Part shown: piece after piece, positions 10,794 to 22,404 of the stretch
Position numbering within the stretch: the stretch's first letter is position 1
Layout of the letters: each line of letters opens with the position of its first letter
Assembly: GCF_000222025.1 (NCBI RefSeq)
Contig: NZ_AFQO01000016.1
Span: 62,001 to 126,000 of the forward strand
Direction of reading: 5' to 3'
DNA from: Haemophilus haemolyticus M19501
Lineage (GTDB): Bacteria > Pseudomonadota > Gammaproteobacteria > Enterobacterales > Pasteurellaceae
DNA: 64,000 bases
Program-made: the position numbers and the translations under genes
The notes under the pieces: generated by a model
What the model saw: the letters and a program-made list of their open reading frames with translations, nothing else
Databases searched by the model: none
What the model was told of the DNA's origin: nothing

Positions 10794-10863
10794 ACATTTA
10801 AAGTATTGTAAATTTCAACCGCATTTTTAGTAAATGGGTCAAGAGGATAAAGGTAAATTATCA

Positions 10864-10892
10864 TTGCCTTTCTCTTTTTCTTTTGATAAAAT
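10864..10892 (+). promoter_or_regulatory. spc operon promoter
   Basis: TTGCCT at 10864-10869 and TAAAAT at 10887-10892 are spaced by 17 bp in the 234-bp gap between rpsQ and rplN. With the terminator upstream, this makes the spc operon a separate transcription unit. The rest of the gap shows only a short CCC-GAAA-GGG hairpin with a T run near 10939-10957. Confidence 0.75.
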
Positions 10893-10965
10893 CCGCCACC
10901 TATCCGCCATTCTATCTGAATAGTGTGGATGGGTTCGTCCCGAAAGGGTGTTTTTTTAATCTTAA

Positions 10966-11349
<384 letters not shown>

Positions 11350-11359
11350 GGGGAATGTA

Positions 11360-12545
<1,186 letters not shown>

Positions 12546-12581
12546 TATACCACTTTATTTTGGAATCGGAGAAAAAGTACA

Positions 12582-12974
12582 ATGAGTATGCAAGATCCAA
12601 TCGCAGATATGCTGACCCGTATTCGTAACGGTCAAGCTGCGAATAAAGTTGCGATCAATATGCCTTCATCCAAGCTAAAAGTGGCAATCGCCAATGTATT
12701 AGCTGCTGAAGGTTATATCGAAAGCGTTAAAGTTTTAGAAGGTGCAAAACCTGAATTGGAAATTACTTTAAAATATTTCCAAGGTAAACCGGTTGTAGAA
12801 AGCATCCAACGTGTAAGCCGTCCTGGTCTTCGTATTTACAAACGTAAAGACGAATTACCAAAAGTGATGGGTGGTTTAGGTGTTGCAGTTGTTTCTACAT
12901 CTAAAGGTGTTATGACTGACCGCGCTGCTCGTCAAGCAGGTTTAGGCGGTGAGATTATCTGTTACGTAGCTTAA
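12582..12974 (+). CDS. rpsH: 30S ribosomal protein S8, spc operon autoregulator
   Basis: S8 is a central 16S rRNA-binding protein and in E. coli represses the spc operon at the L5 start. The 130-aa protein starts [18 protein letters not shown] and ends [10 protein letters not shown] strong GGAGAA site precedes it. Confidence 0.98.
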   Translation: MSMQDPIADMLTRIRNGQAANKVAINMPSSKLKVAIANVLAAEGYIESVKVLEGAKPELEITLKYFQGKPVVESIQRVSRPGLRIYKRKDELPKVMGGLGVAVVSTSKGVMTDRAARQAGLGGEIICYVA

Positions 12975-12989
12975 TAGAGAGGTAGGAAA

Positions 12990-13523
12990 ATGTCTCGTGT
13001 TGCAAAGGCACCTGTTAATATTCCTGCCGGCGTTGAAGTTAAACTCGACGGTCAGCTATTAACAGTAAAAGGTAAAAATGGCGAGTTATCTCGCGAAATT
13101 CACAAATCAGTTGAAGTAAAACAAGATAACGGACAATTTACTTTCACACCTCGTGAAGGTTTTGTTGAAGCGAATGCTCAATCGGGTACAGCTCGTGCAT
13201 TAGTTAATGCAATGGTTATCGGTGTTACTGAAGGCTTCACTAAGAAATTAGTATTGGTGGGTGTTGGTTACAGAGCTCAACTTAAAGGCAATGCAATTGC
13301 ATTAAGTTTAGGCTATTCTCACCCAGTAGAGCACACTTTGCCGGCAGGTATTATTGCAGAATGTCCATCTCAAACCGAAATCGTGTTGAAAGGTGCAGAC
13401 AAACAGTTGATCGGTCAAGTTGCAGCAGATATTCGTGCTTATCGCCGTCCTGAACCTTATAAAGGTAAAGGGGTACGTTACGCTGATGAAGTGGTACGTA
13501 TCAAAGAGGCTAAGAAGAAATAA
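12990..13523 (+). CDS. rplF: 50S ribosomal protein L6
   Basis: L6 lies near the factor-binding site of the 50S subunit. The 177-aa product carries the conserved C-terminal stretch [19 protein letters not shown]. Spacing to rpsH is 15 bp. Confidence 0.98.
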   Translation: MSRVAKAPVNIPAGVEVKLDGQLLTVKGKNGELSREIHKSVEVKQDNGQFTFTPREGFVEANAQSGTARALVNAMVIGVTEGFTKKLVLVGVGYRAQLKGNAIALSLGYSHPVEHTLPAGIIAECPSQTEIVLKGADKQLIGQVAADIRAYRRPEPYKGKGVRYADEVVRIKEAKKK

Positions 13524-13536
13524 TTAAGGTAACACT

Positions 13537-13890
13537 ATGGATAAGAAATCAGCTCGTATCCGTCGTGCAGCTCGTGCACGTCATATGATGAGAGAGCAAG
13601 GTGTAACTCGTTTAGTTATTCACCGCACTCCACGTCATATTTATGCACAAGTTATTGCACCAAACGGTTCAGAAGTGCTTGCCGCTGCTTCAACTGTTGA
13701 GAAAGCAATTCGTGAGCAAGTAAAATACACCGGTAATAAAGATGCCGCTGCTGCAGTAGGTAAAGCTGTTGCAGAACGCGCATTAGCAAAAGGCGTTCAA
13801 GCTGTTGCTTTTGATCGTTCCGGTTTTAAATATCATGGTCGTGTCCAAACTTTAGCGGACGCTGCACGTGAAGCTGGTCTACAGTTCTAA
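13537..13890 (+). CDS. rplR: 50S ribosomal protein L18
   Basis: L18 carries 5S rRNA to the 50S subunit. The 117-aa product has an arginine-rich N-terminus ([16 protein letters not shown]) and the family ending [20 protein letters not shown]. Spacing to rplF is 13 bp. Confidence 0.98.
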   Translation: MDKKSARIRRAARARHMMREQGVTRLVIHRTPRHIYAQVIAPNGSEVLAAASTVEKAIREQVKYTGNKDAAAAVGKAVAERALAKGVQAVAFDRSGFKYHGRVQTLADAAREAGLQF

Positions 13891-13898
13891 TGAGGTAA

Positions 13899-14405
<507 letters not shown>

Positions 14406-14411
14406 TGAATA

Positions 14412-14591
14412 ATGGCTAAAACTATTAAAGTAACACAAGTTCGTAGCTCAATTGCTCGTTTACCGAAGCATAAAGCTACCTTGCGTGGTCTTGGTCTTCG
14501 CCATATGCACCACACTGTTGAGTTAATTGATACGCCTGCAGTACGTGGTATGATTAACCAAGTTTCATACATGGTTAAAGTGGAGGAGTAA
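14412..14591 (+). CDS. rpmD: 50S ribosomal protein L30
   Basis: This 59-aa gene translates as [18 protein letters not shown], followed by [19 protein letters not shown] and an ending MVKVEE. The length and the RGLGLR motif fit L30. ATG 14412 overlaps the end of the short spacer after rpsE, and TAA 14589-14591 lies 3 bp before rplO, matching the conserved rpsE-rpmD-rplO order. Confidence 0.96.
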
Positions 14592-14594
14592 GAG

Positions 14595-15029
14595 ATGCGT
14601 TTAAATACTCTATCTCCGGCTGAAGGTTCAAAGCATAGCGCTAAACGCCTCGGTCGTGGTATTGGTTCAGGTTTAGGCAAGACTGGTGGCCGTGGTCATA
14701 AAGGTCAAAAATCTCGTACTGGTGGCGGTGTTCGTCGCGGTTTCGAAGGTGGTCAAATGCCGTTATACCGTCGTTTACCAAAATTTGGTTTTACTTCAAT
14801 GAAAGCTGCAGTAACTGCAGAAGTTCGTTTGAATGAGTTAACCAAAGTTGAAGGTAATGTAGTAACCTTAGAAACATTAAAAGCAGCAAATATCTTAACT
14901 AAAGATATCCAATTCGCTAAAGTAGTTTTAGCGGGTGAAGTGAAATCTGCAGTAACAGTTCGTGGTTTGCGTGTAACTAAGGGTGCAAAAGCAGCAATTG
15001 AAGCTGCTGGCGGTTCAGTTGAGGAATAA
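14595..15029 (+). CDS. rplO: 50S ribosomal protein L15
   Basis: L15 is a late-assembly 50S protein with a long glycine/basic N-terminal extension, seen here as [18 protein letters not shown]. The 144-aa length is normal. It lies directly before secY. Confidence 0.98.
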   Translation: MRLNTLSPAEGSKHSAKRLGRGIGSGLGKTGGRGHKGQKSRTGGGVRRGFEGGQMPLYRRLPKFGFTSMKAAVTAEVRLNELTKVEGNVVTLETLKAANILTKDIQFAKVVLAGEVKSAVTVRGLRVTKGAKAAIEAAGGSVEE

Positions 15030-15036
15030 TTAGCAA

Positions 15037-16362
15037 ATGGCTAAACAACCAGGTTATCAAGCAAGAAGTACTAATAGCGGTAAAGGTGAATTAAAAAGCC
15101 GATTACTTTTCGTTTTAGGTGCGCTTATCGTTTACCGAATTGGTTCTTTCATTCCGGTTCCTGGTATTGATGCGGCTGTGCTAGCTCAATTAGTTGAACA
15201 ACAAAAAGGCACCATCATTGACATGTTTAATATGTTCTCTGGTGGTGCATTAAGCCGTGCATCTATCTTAGCATTAGGTATTATGCCGTATATCTCGGCA
15301 TCTATTGTAATTCAGTTGCTTGCAACGGTTTCTCCTGCTTTAGCAGAATTAAAGAAAGAAGGTGCTGCTGGTCAACGTAAAATTTCTAAGTATACTCGGT
15401 ATGCGACAGTTGTTTTTGCAACCATTCAGGCAGTAGCTATTTCAACAGGCTTACCAAATATGTTACCTGGCTTAGTGCCAAACGTTGGATTTGGTTTTTA
15501 CTTCACTTCGGTTGTTAGCTTAGTAACTGGAACTATGTTCCTCATGTGGTTAGGTGAACAAATTACTGAAAGAGGTATTGGTAACGGTATTTCAATTCTT
15601 GTTTTTGGCGGTATCGTAGCTGGTTTACCATCAGCTATACTTCAAACTATTGAGCAGGCTCGTCAAGGACAGATGCATCCATTAGTGCTTCTTCTGATCG
15701 CAGCTATTGTATTTGCAGTAACTTATTTCGTTGTTTTTGTTGAAAGAGGACAGCGTAGAATTCGCGTTGAATATGCAAAGCGTCAACAAGGTCGTCAAAT
15801 TTTAGGTGGTCATTCGACACATTTACCATTGAAAGTAAATATGGCAAACGTAATGCCGGCAATTTTTGCCTCAAGTATTATTTTATTTCCTGCTACCTTA
15901 ACTCAATGGTTTGGACAAAATGATAAGTTTGAGTGGTTAAATAACTTATCTATGCTGTTGAATCCTGGTCAGCCTCTTTATTTGCTTGTTTATGCTGTAG
16001 CAATTATTTTCTTTAGCTTCTTTTACACTGCAATGCAGTATAATCCGCGAGATACAGCAGATAATCTAAAAAAATCTGGTGCATTTATTCCAGGAATTAG
16101 ACCAGGGGAACAAACATCTCGTTATATTGATAAAGTTATGACTCGTCTTACACTGATTGGCGGTCTTTATGTAACGTTTGTGTGTTTAGTTCCTTATATT
16201 ATGACATCGGCTTGGGATGTTAAATTTTACTTCGGTGGAACATCTCTTTTAATTGTAGTCGTTGTAATTATGGATTTCATCGTGCAGGTTCAGAGTCACT
16301 TAATGTCGTCTCAATATGAATCTGCGTTGAAAAAAGCAAACCTAAAAGGTTTTGGACAATAA
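15037..16362 (+). CDS. secY: Protein translocase channel subunit SecY
   Basis: SecY is the ten-helix channel of the SecYEG translocon in the inner membrane. The 441-aa protein has the expected hydrophobic segments, an early plug-region stretch ([21 protein letters not shown]) and the conserved cytoplasmic loop with [22 protein letters not shown]. It lies in its usual spc-operon position between rplO and rpmJ. Confidence 0.98.
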   Translation: MAKQPGYQARSTNSGKGELKSRLLFVLGALIVYRIGSFIPVPGIDAAVLAQLVEQQKGTIIDMFNMFSGGALSRASILALGIMPYISASIVIQLLATVSPALAELKKEGAAGQRKISKYTRYATVVFATIQAVAISTGLPNMLPGLVPNVGFGFYFTSVVSLVTGTMFLMWLGEQITERGIGNGISILVFGGIVAGLPSAILQTIEQARQGQMHPLVLLLIAAIVFAVTYFVVFVERGQRRIRVEYAKRQQGRQILGGHSTHLPLKVNMANVMPAIFASSIILFPATLTQWFGQNDKFEWLNNLSMLLNPGQPLYLLVYAVAIIFFSFFYTAMQYNPRDTADNLKKSGAFIPGIRPGEQTSRYIDKVMTRLTLIGGLYVTFVCLVPYIMTSAWDVKFYFGGTSLLIVVVVIMDFIVQVQSHLMSSQYESALKKANLKGFGQ

Positions 16363-16390
16363 TTGTTCATTTAGTAGAAAAGGATAAGCA

Positions 16391-16504
16391 ATGAAAGTTC
16401 GTGCTTCCGTAAAGAAAATGTGTCGTAACTGTAAAATTGTTAAACGTGAAGGTGTTGTACGTGTATTGTGCAGCGATCCTAAACATAAACAACGTCAAGG
16501 TTAA
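16391..16504 (+). CDS. rpmJ: 50S ribosomal protein L36, zinc-binding form
   Basis: This 37-aa gene encodes a protein starting [20 protein letters not shown] and ending DPKHKQRQG. Cys11, Cys14, Cys27 and a histidine in the tail form the zinc ribbon of the C+ form of L36. It lies 28 bp after secY and ends the spc operon. Confidence 0.96.
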
Positions 16505-16517
16505 TTCATATTTTTTC

Positions 16518-16546
16518 TTGCAAAGAACCAGTTGAGCAGTTATACT
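16518..16546 (+). promoter_or_regulatory. alpha operon promoter
   Basis: TTGCAA at 16518-16523 and TATACT at 16541-16546 are spaced by 17 bp between rpmJ and rpsM. The same position and similar -35 element are found for the E. coli alpha promoter. The -10 lies inside the hairpin at 16531-16553. Confidence 0.75.
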
Positions 16547-16553
16547 GCTCAAC
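16531..16553 (+). terminator. Hairpin at the spc/alpha boundary
   Basis: GTTGAGCAG at 16531-16539 pairs perfectly with CTGCTCAAC at 16545-16553. It lacks a good T run (TCATTTATG follows), so it is probably a weak terminator or allows read-through from spc into alpha. Confidence 0.5.
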
Positions 16554-16557
16554 TCAT

Positions 16558-16648
16558 TTATGTCCTTGGTATTCTGTTTGAGTATCCTGAAAACGGGCTT
16601 TTCAAGATCAGAATACCAAATTAGTTAAAATAATAGGAGTGCATAGTG
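16558..16648 (+). promoter_or_regulatory. Alpha-operon leader pseudoknot, S4 target
   Basis: An 11-bp stem TTGGTATTCTG/CAGAATACCAA at 16566-16576 and 16609-16619 encloses the hairpin TGAAAA-CGGGC-TTTTCA at 16588-16604. The sequence from there to the AGGAGTGCATAGTG start of rpsM is close to the E. coli alpha ribosome-binding leader as I remember it. In E. coli, S4 traps this pseudoknot to repress translation of rpsM and the following genes. Confidence 0.88.
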
Positions 16649-17002
16649 GCCCGTATTGCAGGCATTAACATTCCTGATCACAAACACGCTGTAATCGCTT
16701 TAACTGCAATTTACGGTATTGGTAAGACTCGTTCGAAAGCTATTTGTGCTGCAGCGGGTATTGCTGAAGATGTTAAGATCAGAGAATTGTCTGAAGAGCA
16801 GATTGACAAACTGCGTGACGAAGTTGGTAAATTTACCGTTGAAGGTGATTTACGTCGTGAAGTAACACTAAACATCAAACGTCTTTTAGACTTAGGTTGT
16901 TATCGTGGTTTACGTCACCGTCGTAGTTTACCGGTACGTGGTCAACGTACTAAAACTAATGCGCGTACCCGTAAGGGTCCACGTAAGCCGATCAAAAAAT
17001 AG
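16646..17002 (+). CDS. rpsM: 30S ribosomal protein S13
   Basis: S13 forms bridges between the 30S head and the 50S subunit. The 118-aa product starts at GTG 16646, as in E. coli, with the start inside the regulatory pseudoknot, and ends with a basic tail ([17 protein letters not shown]). It is the first gene of the alpha operon. Confidence 0.98.
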   Translation: MARIAGINIPDHKHAVIALTAIYGIGKTRSKAICAAAGIAEDVKIRELSEEQIDKLRDEVGKFTVEGDLRREVTLNIKRLLDLGCYRGLRHRRSLPVRGQRTKTNARTRKGPRKPIKK

Positions 17003-17015
17003 TCGGGGTAAATAA

Positions 17016-17408
<393 letters not shown>

Positions 17409-17437
17409 GACGTATATAGGATAGTTGGAGAAAGAAA

Positions 17438-18058
17438 ATGGCAAGATATTTGGGTCCAAAACTCAAGCTCAGCCGTCGTGAAGGTACTGATTTATTTCTT
17501 AAATCAGGCGTGCGTGCGATTGATTCAAAATGTAAAATTGATACAGCACCTGGTCAACATGGTGCTCGTAAACCGCGTTTGTCTGACTATGGTAGTCAAT
17601 TACGTGAAAAACAAAAAGTTCGTCGTATCTATGGTATTTTAGAACGTCAATTCCGTAACTACTATAAAGAAGCAAACCGTTTAAAAGGTAACACTGGTGA
17701 GAACTTATTAGTGTTATTAGAAGGTAGATTGGATAACGTTGTTTATCGCATGGGATTTGCTGCAACTCGCGCAGAAGCTCGTCAATTAGTGAGCCACAAA
17801 GCGATTGTTGTAAATGGTCGTGTTGTTAATATTCCATCATTCCAAGTTTCAGTAAATGATGTTGTTGCTGTTCGTGAGAAATCTAAAAAACAAGCACGTA
17901 TTAAAGCATCATTAGAATTAGCAGAACAAAGAGAGAAACCAACTTGGTTAGAAGTTGATTCTGCGAAAATGGAAGGTGTGTTCAAACGTGTTCCTGAACG
18001 TTCTGATTTATCAGCAGACATTAACGAACATCTGATCGTTGAGCTTTACTCTAAATAA
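17438..18058 (+). CDS. rpsD: 30S ribosomal protein S4, alpha operon repressor
   Basis: S4 nucleates 30S assembly and represses the alpha operon through the leader pseudoknot. The 206-aa protein starts [20 protein letters not shown] and has the S4 RNA-binding domain near residues 97-155 ([20 protein letters not shown]). It lies in its usual place before rpoA. Confidence 0.98.
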   Translation: MARYLGPKLKLSRREGTDLFLKSGVRAIDSKCKIDTAPGQHGARKPRLSDYGSQLREKQKVRRIYGILERQFRNYYKEANRLKGNTGENLLVLLEGRLDNVVYRMGFAATRAEARQLVSHKAIVVNGRVVNIPSFQVSVNDVVAVREKSKKQARIKASLELAEQREKPTWLEVDSAKMEGVFKRVPERSDLSADINEHLIVELYSK

Positions 18059-18089
18059 TAGTTAAGCTTAAAAGCAAAGAGAGGATAAA

Positions 18090-19079
18090 ATGCAGGGTTC
18101 TGTTACAGAATTTTTAAAACCACGTTTAGTAGATATTGAACAAATTAGTTCAACTCATGCTAAGGTGATCTTAGAACCGTTAGAGCGCGGTTTTGGCCAT
18201 ACTCTAGGTAATGCATTGCGTCGTATCCTTCTGTCTTCAATGCCAGGTTGTGCTGTAACTGAAGTAGAAATTGATGGCGTATTGCACGAATATAGTAGTA
18301 AGGAAGGTGTTCAAGAAGATGTTCTTGAAGTACTTTTAAACCTTAAAGGTCTAGCGGTTAAAGTACAGAATAAAGATGACGTTATTCTGACATTAAATAA
18401 ATCTGGAATTGGCCCTGTTGTTGCAGCGGACATTACCCACGATGGTGATGTTGAAATTGTGAATCCGGATCATGTAATCTGTCACTTAACAGACGAGAAT
18501 GCATCAATTAGTATGCGTATTCGTGTTCAACGTGGTAGAGGATATGTTCCAGCTTCAGCTCGTACACATAGCCAAACTGAGGAGCGTCCAATTGGTCGTT
18601 TATTAGTGGATGCTTGTTATAGCCCTGTAGATCGCATTGCATACAATGTAGAAGCAGCGCGTGTAGAACAACGTACGGACTTAGATAAGCTTGTTATTGA
18701 GTTAGAAACTAACGGTACGCTTGAGCCTGAAGAAGCAATTCGTCGTGCAGCAACAATTTTAGCAGAACAACTCGATGCATTCGTTGATTTGCGTGATGTT
18801 CGTCAACCTGAAGTTAAGGAAGAAAAACCGGAATTTGATCCGATTTTACTACGTCCTGTAGATGACTTAGAGTTGACAGTTCGTTCTGCTAACTGTTTGA
18901 AAGCAGAAACAATTCATTATATCGGTGATTTAGTACAACGTACAGAAGTTGAATTATTAAAAACACCTAATCTTGGTAAGAAATCTCTTACTGAAATTAA
19001 GGATGTGCTCGCTTCACGTGGCTTGTCACTTGGTATGCGCCTTGAAAATTGGCCACCAGCAAGTATTGCTGAAGACTAG
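18090..19079 (+). CDS. rpoA: RNA polymerase alpha subunit
   Basis: Alpha nucleates RNA polymerase assembly and contacts activators such as CRP and UP elements. The 329-aa product has the N-terminal dimerisation domain ([23 protein letters not shown] spans residues near 30-50) and a C-terminal domain from about residue 250 with [23 protein letters not shown], the helix-hairpin-helix that binds DNA. Length equals E. coli alpha. Confidence 0.98.
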   Translation: MQGSVTEFLKPRLVDIEQISSTHAKVILEPLERGFGHTLGNALRRILLSSMPGCAVTEVEIDGVLHEYSSKEGVQEDVLEVLLNLKGLAVKVQNKDDVILTLNKSGIGPVVAADITHDGDVEIVNPDHVICHLTDENASISMRIRVQRGRGYVPASARTHSQTEERPIGRLLVDACYSPVDRIAYNVEAARVEQRTDLDKLVIELETNGTLEPEEAIRRAATILAEQLDAFVDLRDVRQPEVKEEKPEFDPILLRPVDDLELTVRSANCLKAETIHYIGDLVQRTEVELLKTPNLGKKSLTEIKDVLASRGLSLGMRLENWPPASIAED

Positions 19080-19119
19080 TTTGGTCATAGGTTAAGATTT
19101 TTCTGAGAAGGATAAGATC

Positions 19120-19506
19120 ATGCGCCATCGTAAGAGTGGTCGTCAACTAAACCGTAATAGCAGCCATCGCCAAGCGATGTTTCGTAACTTAGCAAGTGCT
19201 TTAGTTAGTCATGAAATCATTAAGACTACTTTGCCTAAAGCTAAAGAATTACGCCGTGTAGTTGAACCGTTAATTACATTAGCAAAAGTAGATAGCGTTG
19301 CAAACCGTCGTTTAGCATTCGCTCGTACTCGCAACGTTGAAACTGTTGCAAAATTATTTAATGAATTAGGCCCACGTTTTGCTCAACGTGCAGGTGGTTA
19401 CACTCGCATTTTGAAATGTGGTTTCCGTGCAGGCGATAATGCACCAATGGCATACATTGAGTTAGTTGATCGCCCAGAAGTTGCTGATGCAGCTACTGAG
19501 GAATAA
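19120..19506 (+). CDS. rplQ: 50S ribosomal protein L17
   Basis: L17 is near the polypeptide exit. The 128-aa protein starts [20 protein letters not shown]. It is the last gene of the alpha operon and is followed by a strong terminator. Confidence 0.98.
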   Translation: MRHRKSGRQLNRNSSHRQAMFRNLASALVSHEIIKTTLPKAKELRRVVEPLITLAKVDSVANRRLAFARTRNVETVAKLFNELGPRFAQRAGGYTRILKCGFRAGDNAPMAYIELVDRPEVADAATEE

Positions 19507-19521
19507 AAATCAATTCAAAGG

Positions 19522-19550
19522 AAAAGCTCACTTTATAGTGAGCTTTTTTA
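19522..19550 (+). terminator. alpha operon terminator
   Basis: AAAAGCTCAC at 19522-19531 and GTGAGCTTTT at 19538-19547 enclose a 6-nt loop and are followed by more T residues, a strong rho-independent terminator. Confidence 0.92.
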
Positions 19551-19626
19551 TTTTATATGTAAGTAAAAAGCGTTTTATTTACTGAAAAATTATTTAGATA
19601 GATAGTTCAAAACCATAATCTTAAAT

Positions 19627-20223
19627 TTAAGAGCAGATTCGTAAATGTCTTGTATTTTTGTCTAGAATTCCTTGTTTCTTTAATTCTTGACTAATACGAA
19701 TAGCCGTTTCTGTTTCGCATCCACAAAATTCAGCTACTTCTCGGTAGGTCCAAGGATAATCGGGATAACTTTCAGTTAGATTTTCAATTGCATCAATTAT
19801 ACGCTCATAGCTTCGTTTATAGGCTGTACTACTTACTCGGTGTTCTGCATCATATAATTCATTCGAGAGTTGTTTCATAAGATAGCAGGAAAAATCAGGA
19901 TTATTTGCGATAAAAGTAGTGTGATTTCCAGGAAATATACGAATAATATCTGCTTCTAGTAATACCTTTGCACTACAATGATAAGTTGTTTCACTAAAGA
20001 TTGTTCTAAACCCAAAATATTCGTTAGCATGATAAAGTCGAGTCAAGGTTTCTTTACCATTTTCTAAGCTGTGATAAAGCCCGACAAGCCCTCGTTTTAA
20101 AAAATAAAATTCTTTAGGTTTTTCACCTTGAGTATAAATTAAGCTGTTTTTCCCTAGTGTTTTGCTTTCAGAAATCATGCATTGGTGTAAGTTTTGAGGT
20201 AAATAAGGTGATGAGCTTGACAT
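19627..20223 (-). CDS. Crp/Fnr-family transcriptional regulator
   Basis: This 198-aa protein has a cyclic-nucleotide-binding-like beta-barrel at about residues 15-115 (GEKPKEFYFLKRGLVGLYH is the core) and a C-terminal winged helix-turn-helix near residues 155-190 (YREVAEFCGCETETAIRISQ). It lacks the N-terminal cysteine cluster of FNR and the cAMP phosphate-binding signature of CRP, so its effector is unknown. It lies 121 bp downstream of the radical SAM gene on the same strand. A -10-like TATAGT (reverse of 20258-20263) without a good -35, and a dyad GTTA-N6-TAAC at 20308-20321, precede it, which suggests it is itself controlled. I do not recognise a gene symbol. Confidence 0.8.
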   Translation of the reverse strand: MSSSSPYLPQNLHQCMISESKTLGKNSLIYTQGEKPKEFYFLKRGLVGLYHSLENGKETLTRLYHANEYFGFRTIFSETTYHCSAKVLLEADIIRIFPGNHTTFIANNPDFSCYLMKQLSNELYDAEHRVSSTAYKRSYERIIDAIENLTESYPDYPWTYREVAEFCGCETETAIRISQELKKQGILDKNTRHLRICS

Positions 20224-20344
20224 AAATATCCTTTTAATACATAAAAAACTTTTGGCTACTATACAAATTTCTGTTTTTATCCGCTATAAGCAAGTTTTAA
20301 AAGTGTTAACTTGGTAACAAAATTTTTATTTTAAATGAATAATG

Positions 20345-21424
20345 TTATTTTGCTTTACCAAAGCATTTTGCAAATTCTTTCAAATAGGGTTCCATGTGAG
20401 AGAGCGCGGCATAATAGGCTTCACAGAGTTGATTATGTGGTTTTCCAAATCCTTGAACAGTTCGATGTTTTGGGCAACCTCCATGACAGGCAAAACGAAA
20501 TTTACAGCTTTTGCATCGTTCGGAAAGAAAGGATTTCGCTGAACCGAAATGTTTTTGTTTTATGTTATCAACCAATGTTACTAGTGGTGTTTCTATGAGA
20601 TTTCCCAACTTGTACTCAGGGTAAACATAATGATCGCAACTATAAATATCGCCATTTTGTTCAATAACTAATTGATCACCGCAGGTTTCACGAAAAATAC
20701 ATAAATCAGGTTGCAATCCAAGATAGGCCATAAACCATTGTTCAATAAACTGAATCCCAATTTTTCCTACATCATTGGCGTACCATTCATCAAAAATATT
20801 AATTAGAAACTGGCCATAATCCTTTGCAGAGGCTTGTTGCTTATAATCTCCCATTAGTGGAATAAATTGCATATATGGCGATCCAATTCGTTTTAGAAAA
20901 TGATAGATTTCTTTGCCATGTAGGACATTTAGATTATGCACGACTGTGAGAGTATTAAAAGATACTTGATAGTTATGTAGTAAATCTAGTGCATCTATTA
21001 CTTGTTGAAATGTGCCTTTGCCATTTTTAGTTAAACGGTAGGCATCATGTAAGTATTCTGGACCATCTATAGAAAGCCCCACAAGAAAATTCTGATCATG
21101 TAGAAAACGGCACCAATCGGCATTAAGTAATACACCATTGGTTTGTAGCGAATTTTCAATTTGTTTCCCATTAGCGTATTTATGCTGAAAATCGACCGCT
21201 CTTTTATAGAAATCAAGGCCTGCCATAGTTGGCTCACCGCCTTGCCAGAGGAAAGTTACTTGTTGTTGAGGGGCAGTTTCTATGTAAGCTTTGATATAGG
21301 TTTCTAATACCTTATCACTCATGGCTCGTTGATTTAAATGAGGTTTTTCCAAGTAAAAGCAATATTGGCAATCTAAATTACAAATTGAGCCAGTAGGTTT
21401 TGCCATTAATTGAAATGCGTTCAT
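20345..21424 (-). CDS. Anaerobic sulfatase-maturating-type radical SAM enzyme
   Basis: The 359-aa protein begins with CNLDCQYC, the CxxxCxxC [4Fe-4S] motif of radical SAM enzymes at residues 15-22. The C-terminal half has SPASM cysteines (CGDQLVIEQNGDIYSCDHYVYP and CKSCKFRFACHGGCPKHR) for two auxiliary clusters. This layout fits AslB/AnSME enzymes, which oxidise a Cys or Ser of a sulfatase to formylglycine and are oxygen-sensitive. No sulfatase gene is in this window, so the substrate is unknown; another peptide-modifying SPASM role is possible. It is divergent from the TauE/SafE gene across a gap containing an FNR-like palindrome. Confidence 0.82.
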   Translation of the reverse strand: MNAFQLMAKPTGSICNLDCQYCFYLEKPHLNQRAMSDKVLETYIKAYIETAPQQQVTFLWQGGEPTMAGLDFYKRAVDFQHKYANGKQIENSLQTNGVLLNADWCRFLHDQNFLVGLSIDGPEYLHDAYRLTKNGKGTFQQVIDALDLLHNYQVSFNTLTVVHNLNVLHGKEIYHFLKRIGSPYMQFIPLMGDYKQQASAKDYGQFLINIFDEWYANDVGKIGIQFIEQWFMAYLGLQPDLCIFRETCGDQLVIEQNGDIYSCDHYVYPEYKLGNLIETPLVTLVDNIKQKHFGSAKSFLSERCKSCKFRFACHGGCPKHRTVQGFGKPHNQLCEAYYAALSHMEPYLKEFAKCFGKAK

Positions 21425-21476
21425 ACATCATATCCTTTCTATTTTTTTCATCATAACAGAATATTTTTAAGTGTAT

Positions 21477-21490
21477 ATGATGCTGATCAT
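21477..21490. promoter_or_regulatory. FNR-like operator between the radical SAM and TauE/SafE genes
   Basis: ATGAT-GCTG-ATCAT is a perfect dyad with 8 of 10 matches to the FNR consensus TTGAT-N4-ATCAA. It lies 53 bp upstream of the radical SAM start and 71 bp upstream of the chosen transporter start. Anaerobic control would suit an oxygen-sensitive enzyme; this is inference. Confidence 0.5.
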
Positions 21491-21560
21491 AAGATATGCT
21501 CATCCCCTTACGCCACAATTAGAATATATTATTAAGCTGATTTTCTTGATAGGAGTAGCA

Positions 21561-22370
21561 ATGGCAATTAGTACAATTTTTATCTTACTGATTTGCGGTA
21601 TTTGTACCAATATGGTTTCTGCTATTTTTGGTATTGGCGGTGGGGTATTGATGGTGCCAATTTTACGTACGTTATTTCCCGAATTGCCGCTTCAAGTTAT
21701 TTCAGCTACGTCACTCACCATTGTGATGTGTACCGCATTGATTAACTTATTATTTTTCCATAAGCAAAAAATCAAAATTGATTATATCAATATGATTTTA
21801 TGGTCTATTGCTATGGTGATTGGCGTGCAAATTGGTTTTGAATTAAGTTTTTATTTTTCTACAGCGATCATTAGTTTAATTTTTACGGTTAGTTTAAGTG
21901 CACTTGCGATTAAAACATTTTTAAACAGATCGAGAACACAAATAGAAGTGTTTAATATGTCTCCTATAGAACGAGCTAAAGGCAGTATTAGTTGCTGCGG
22001 AGGAGGCTTAATTGCGGGTATTACAGGTATTGGAGGCGGATCTATCCTTGCTCCGCTTGTAGGCCAATTAAAAGGGGTAAAAACACAGCAAATTGCCGTT
22101 TATACGAACTACATGATGATTATTGGTGGTATTGGTAATTTATATGGCTATCTTACAAGAGCTTTTCCTTATGGTGTCAGTCTAAGTGGCCAATTAGGAT
22201 ATGTAAATTTTCTTGTAGTTGGTGTCGTTACCTTGGGTTCATTTGGAATGAGTTTCTTCTCAATGAAATTGCGTGGATTAATGAATCCGGCTTTAACAAG
22301 AAAATTATTGGCGATTATTTTATTTTGTATTGCAGCTTATATGTGTATTTTGGAATTTGTATTCCATTAA
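21561..22370 (+). CDS. TauE/SafE (DUF81) family membrane transporter
   Basis: The 269-aa protein is highly hydrophobic with about eight membrane segments arranged as two halves, each with a glycine-rich motif (FGIGGGVLMVPIL near residue 25 and GITGIGGGSILAPLVGQLKG near the middle), the hallmark of TauE/SafE exporters of sulfite, sulfoacetate or similar anions. I chose ATG 21561 because AGGAG lies at 21551-21555; the frame is open back to ATG 21471 but that start has no site. It is divergent from the radical SAM gene and convergent with dxr. The substrate is unknown. Confidence 0.85.
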   Translation: MAISTIFILLICGICTNMVSAIFGIGGGVLMVPILRTLFPELPLQVISATSLTIVMCTALINLLFFHKQKIKIDYINMILWSIAMVIGVQIGFELSFYFSTAIISLIFTVSLSALAIKTFLNRSRTQIEVFNMSPIERAKGSISCCGGGLIAGITGIGGGSILAPLVGQLKGVKTQQIAVYTNYMMIIGGIGNLYGYLTRAFPYGVSLSGQLGYVNFLVVGVVTLGSFGMSFFSMKLRGLMNPALTRKLLAIILFCIAAYMCILEFVFH

Positions 22371-22381
22371 ATCGAATAAAC

Positions 22382-22404
22382 TAGACCTAGTTATTCTAGG
22401 TCTA
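22382..22404. terminator. Hairpin between the TauE/SafE gene and dxr
   Basis: TAGACCTAG at 22382-22390 pairs with CTAGGTCTA at 22396-22404, overlapping the dxr stop codon. The T run is weak, so termination is plausible but not certain. Confidence 0.55.

Noticed and set aside
10939-10957. CCC-GAAA-GGG with a T run before rplN as a terminator or attenuator
   Set aside because: The stem is only three base pairs and lies after the spc promoter; too weak to claim.
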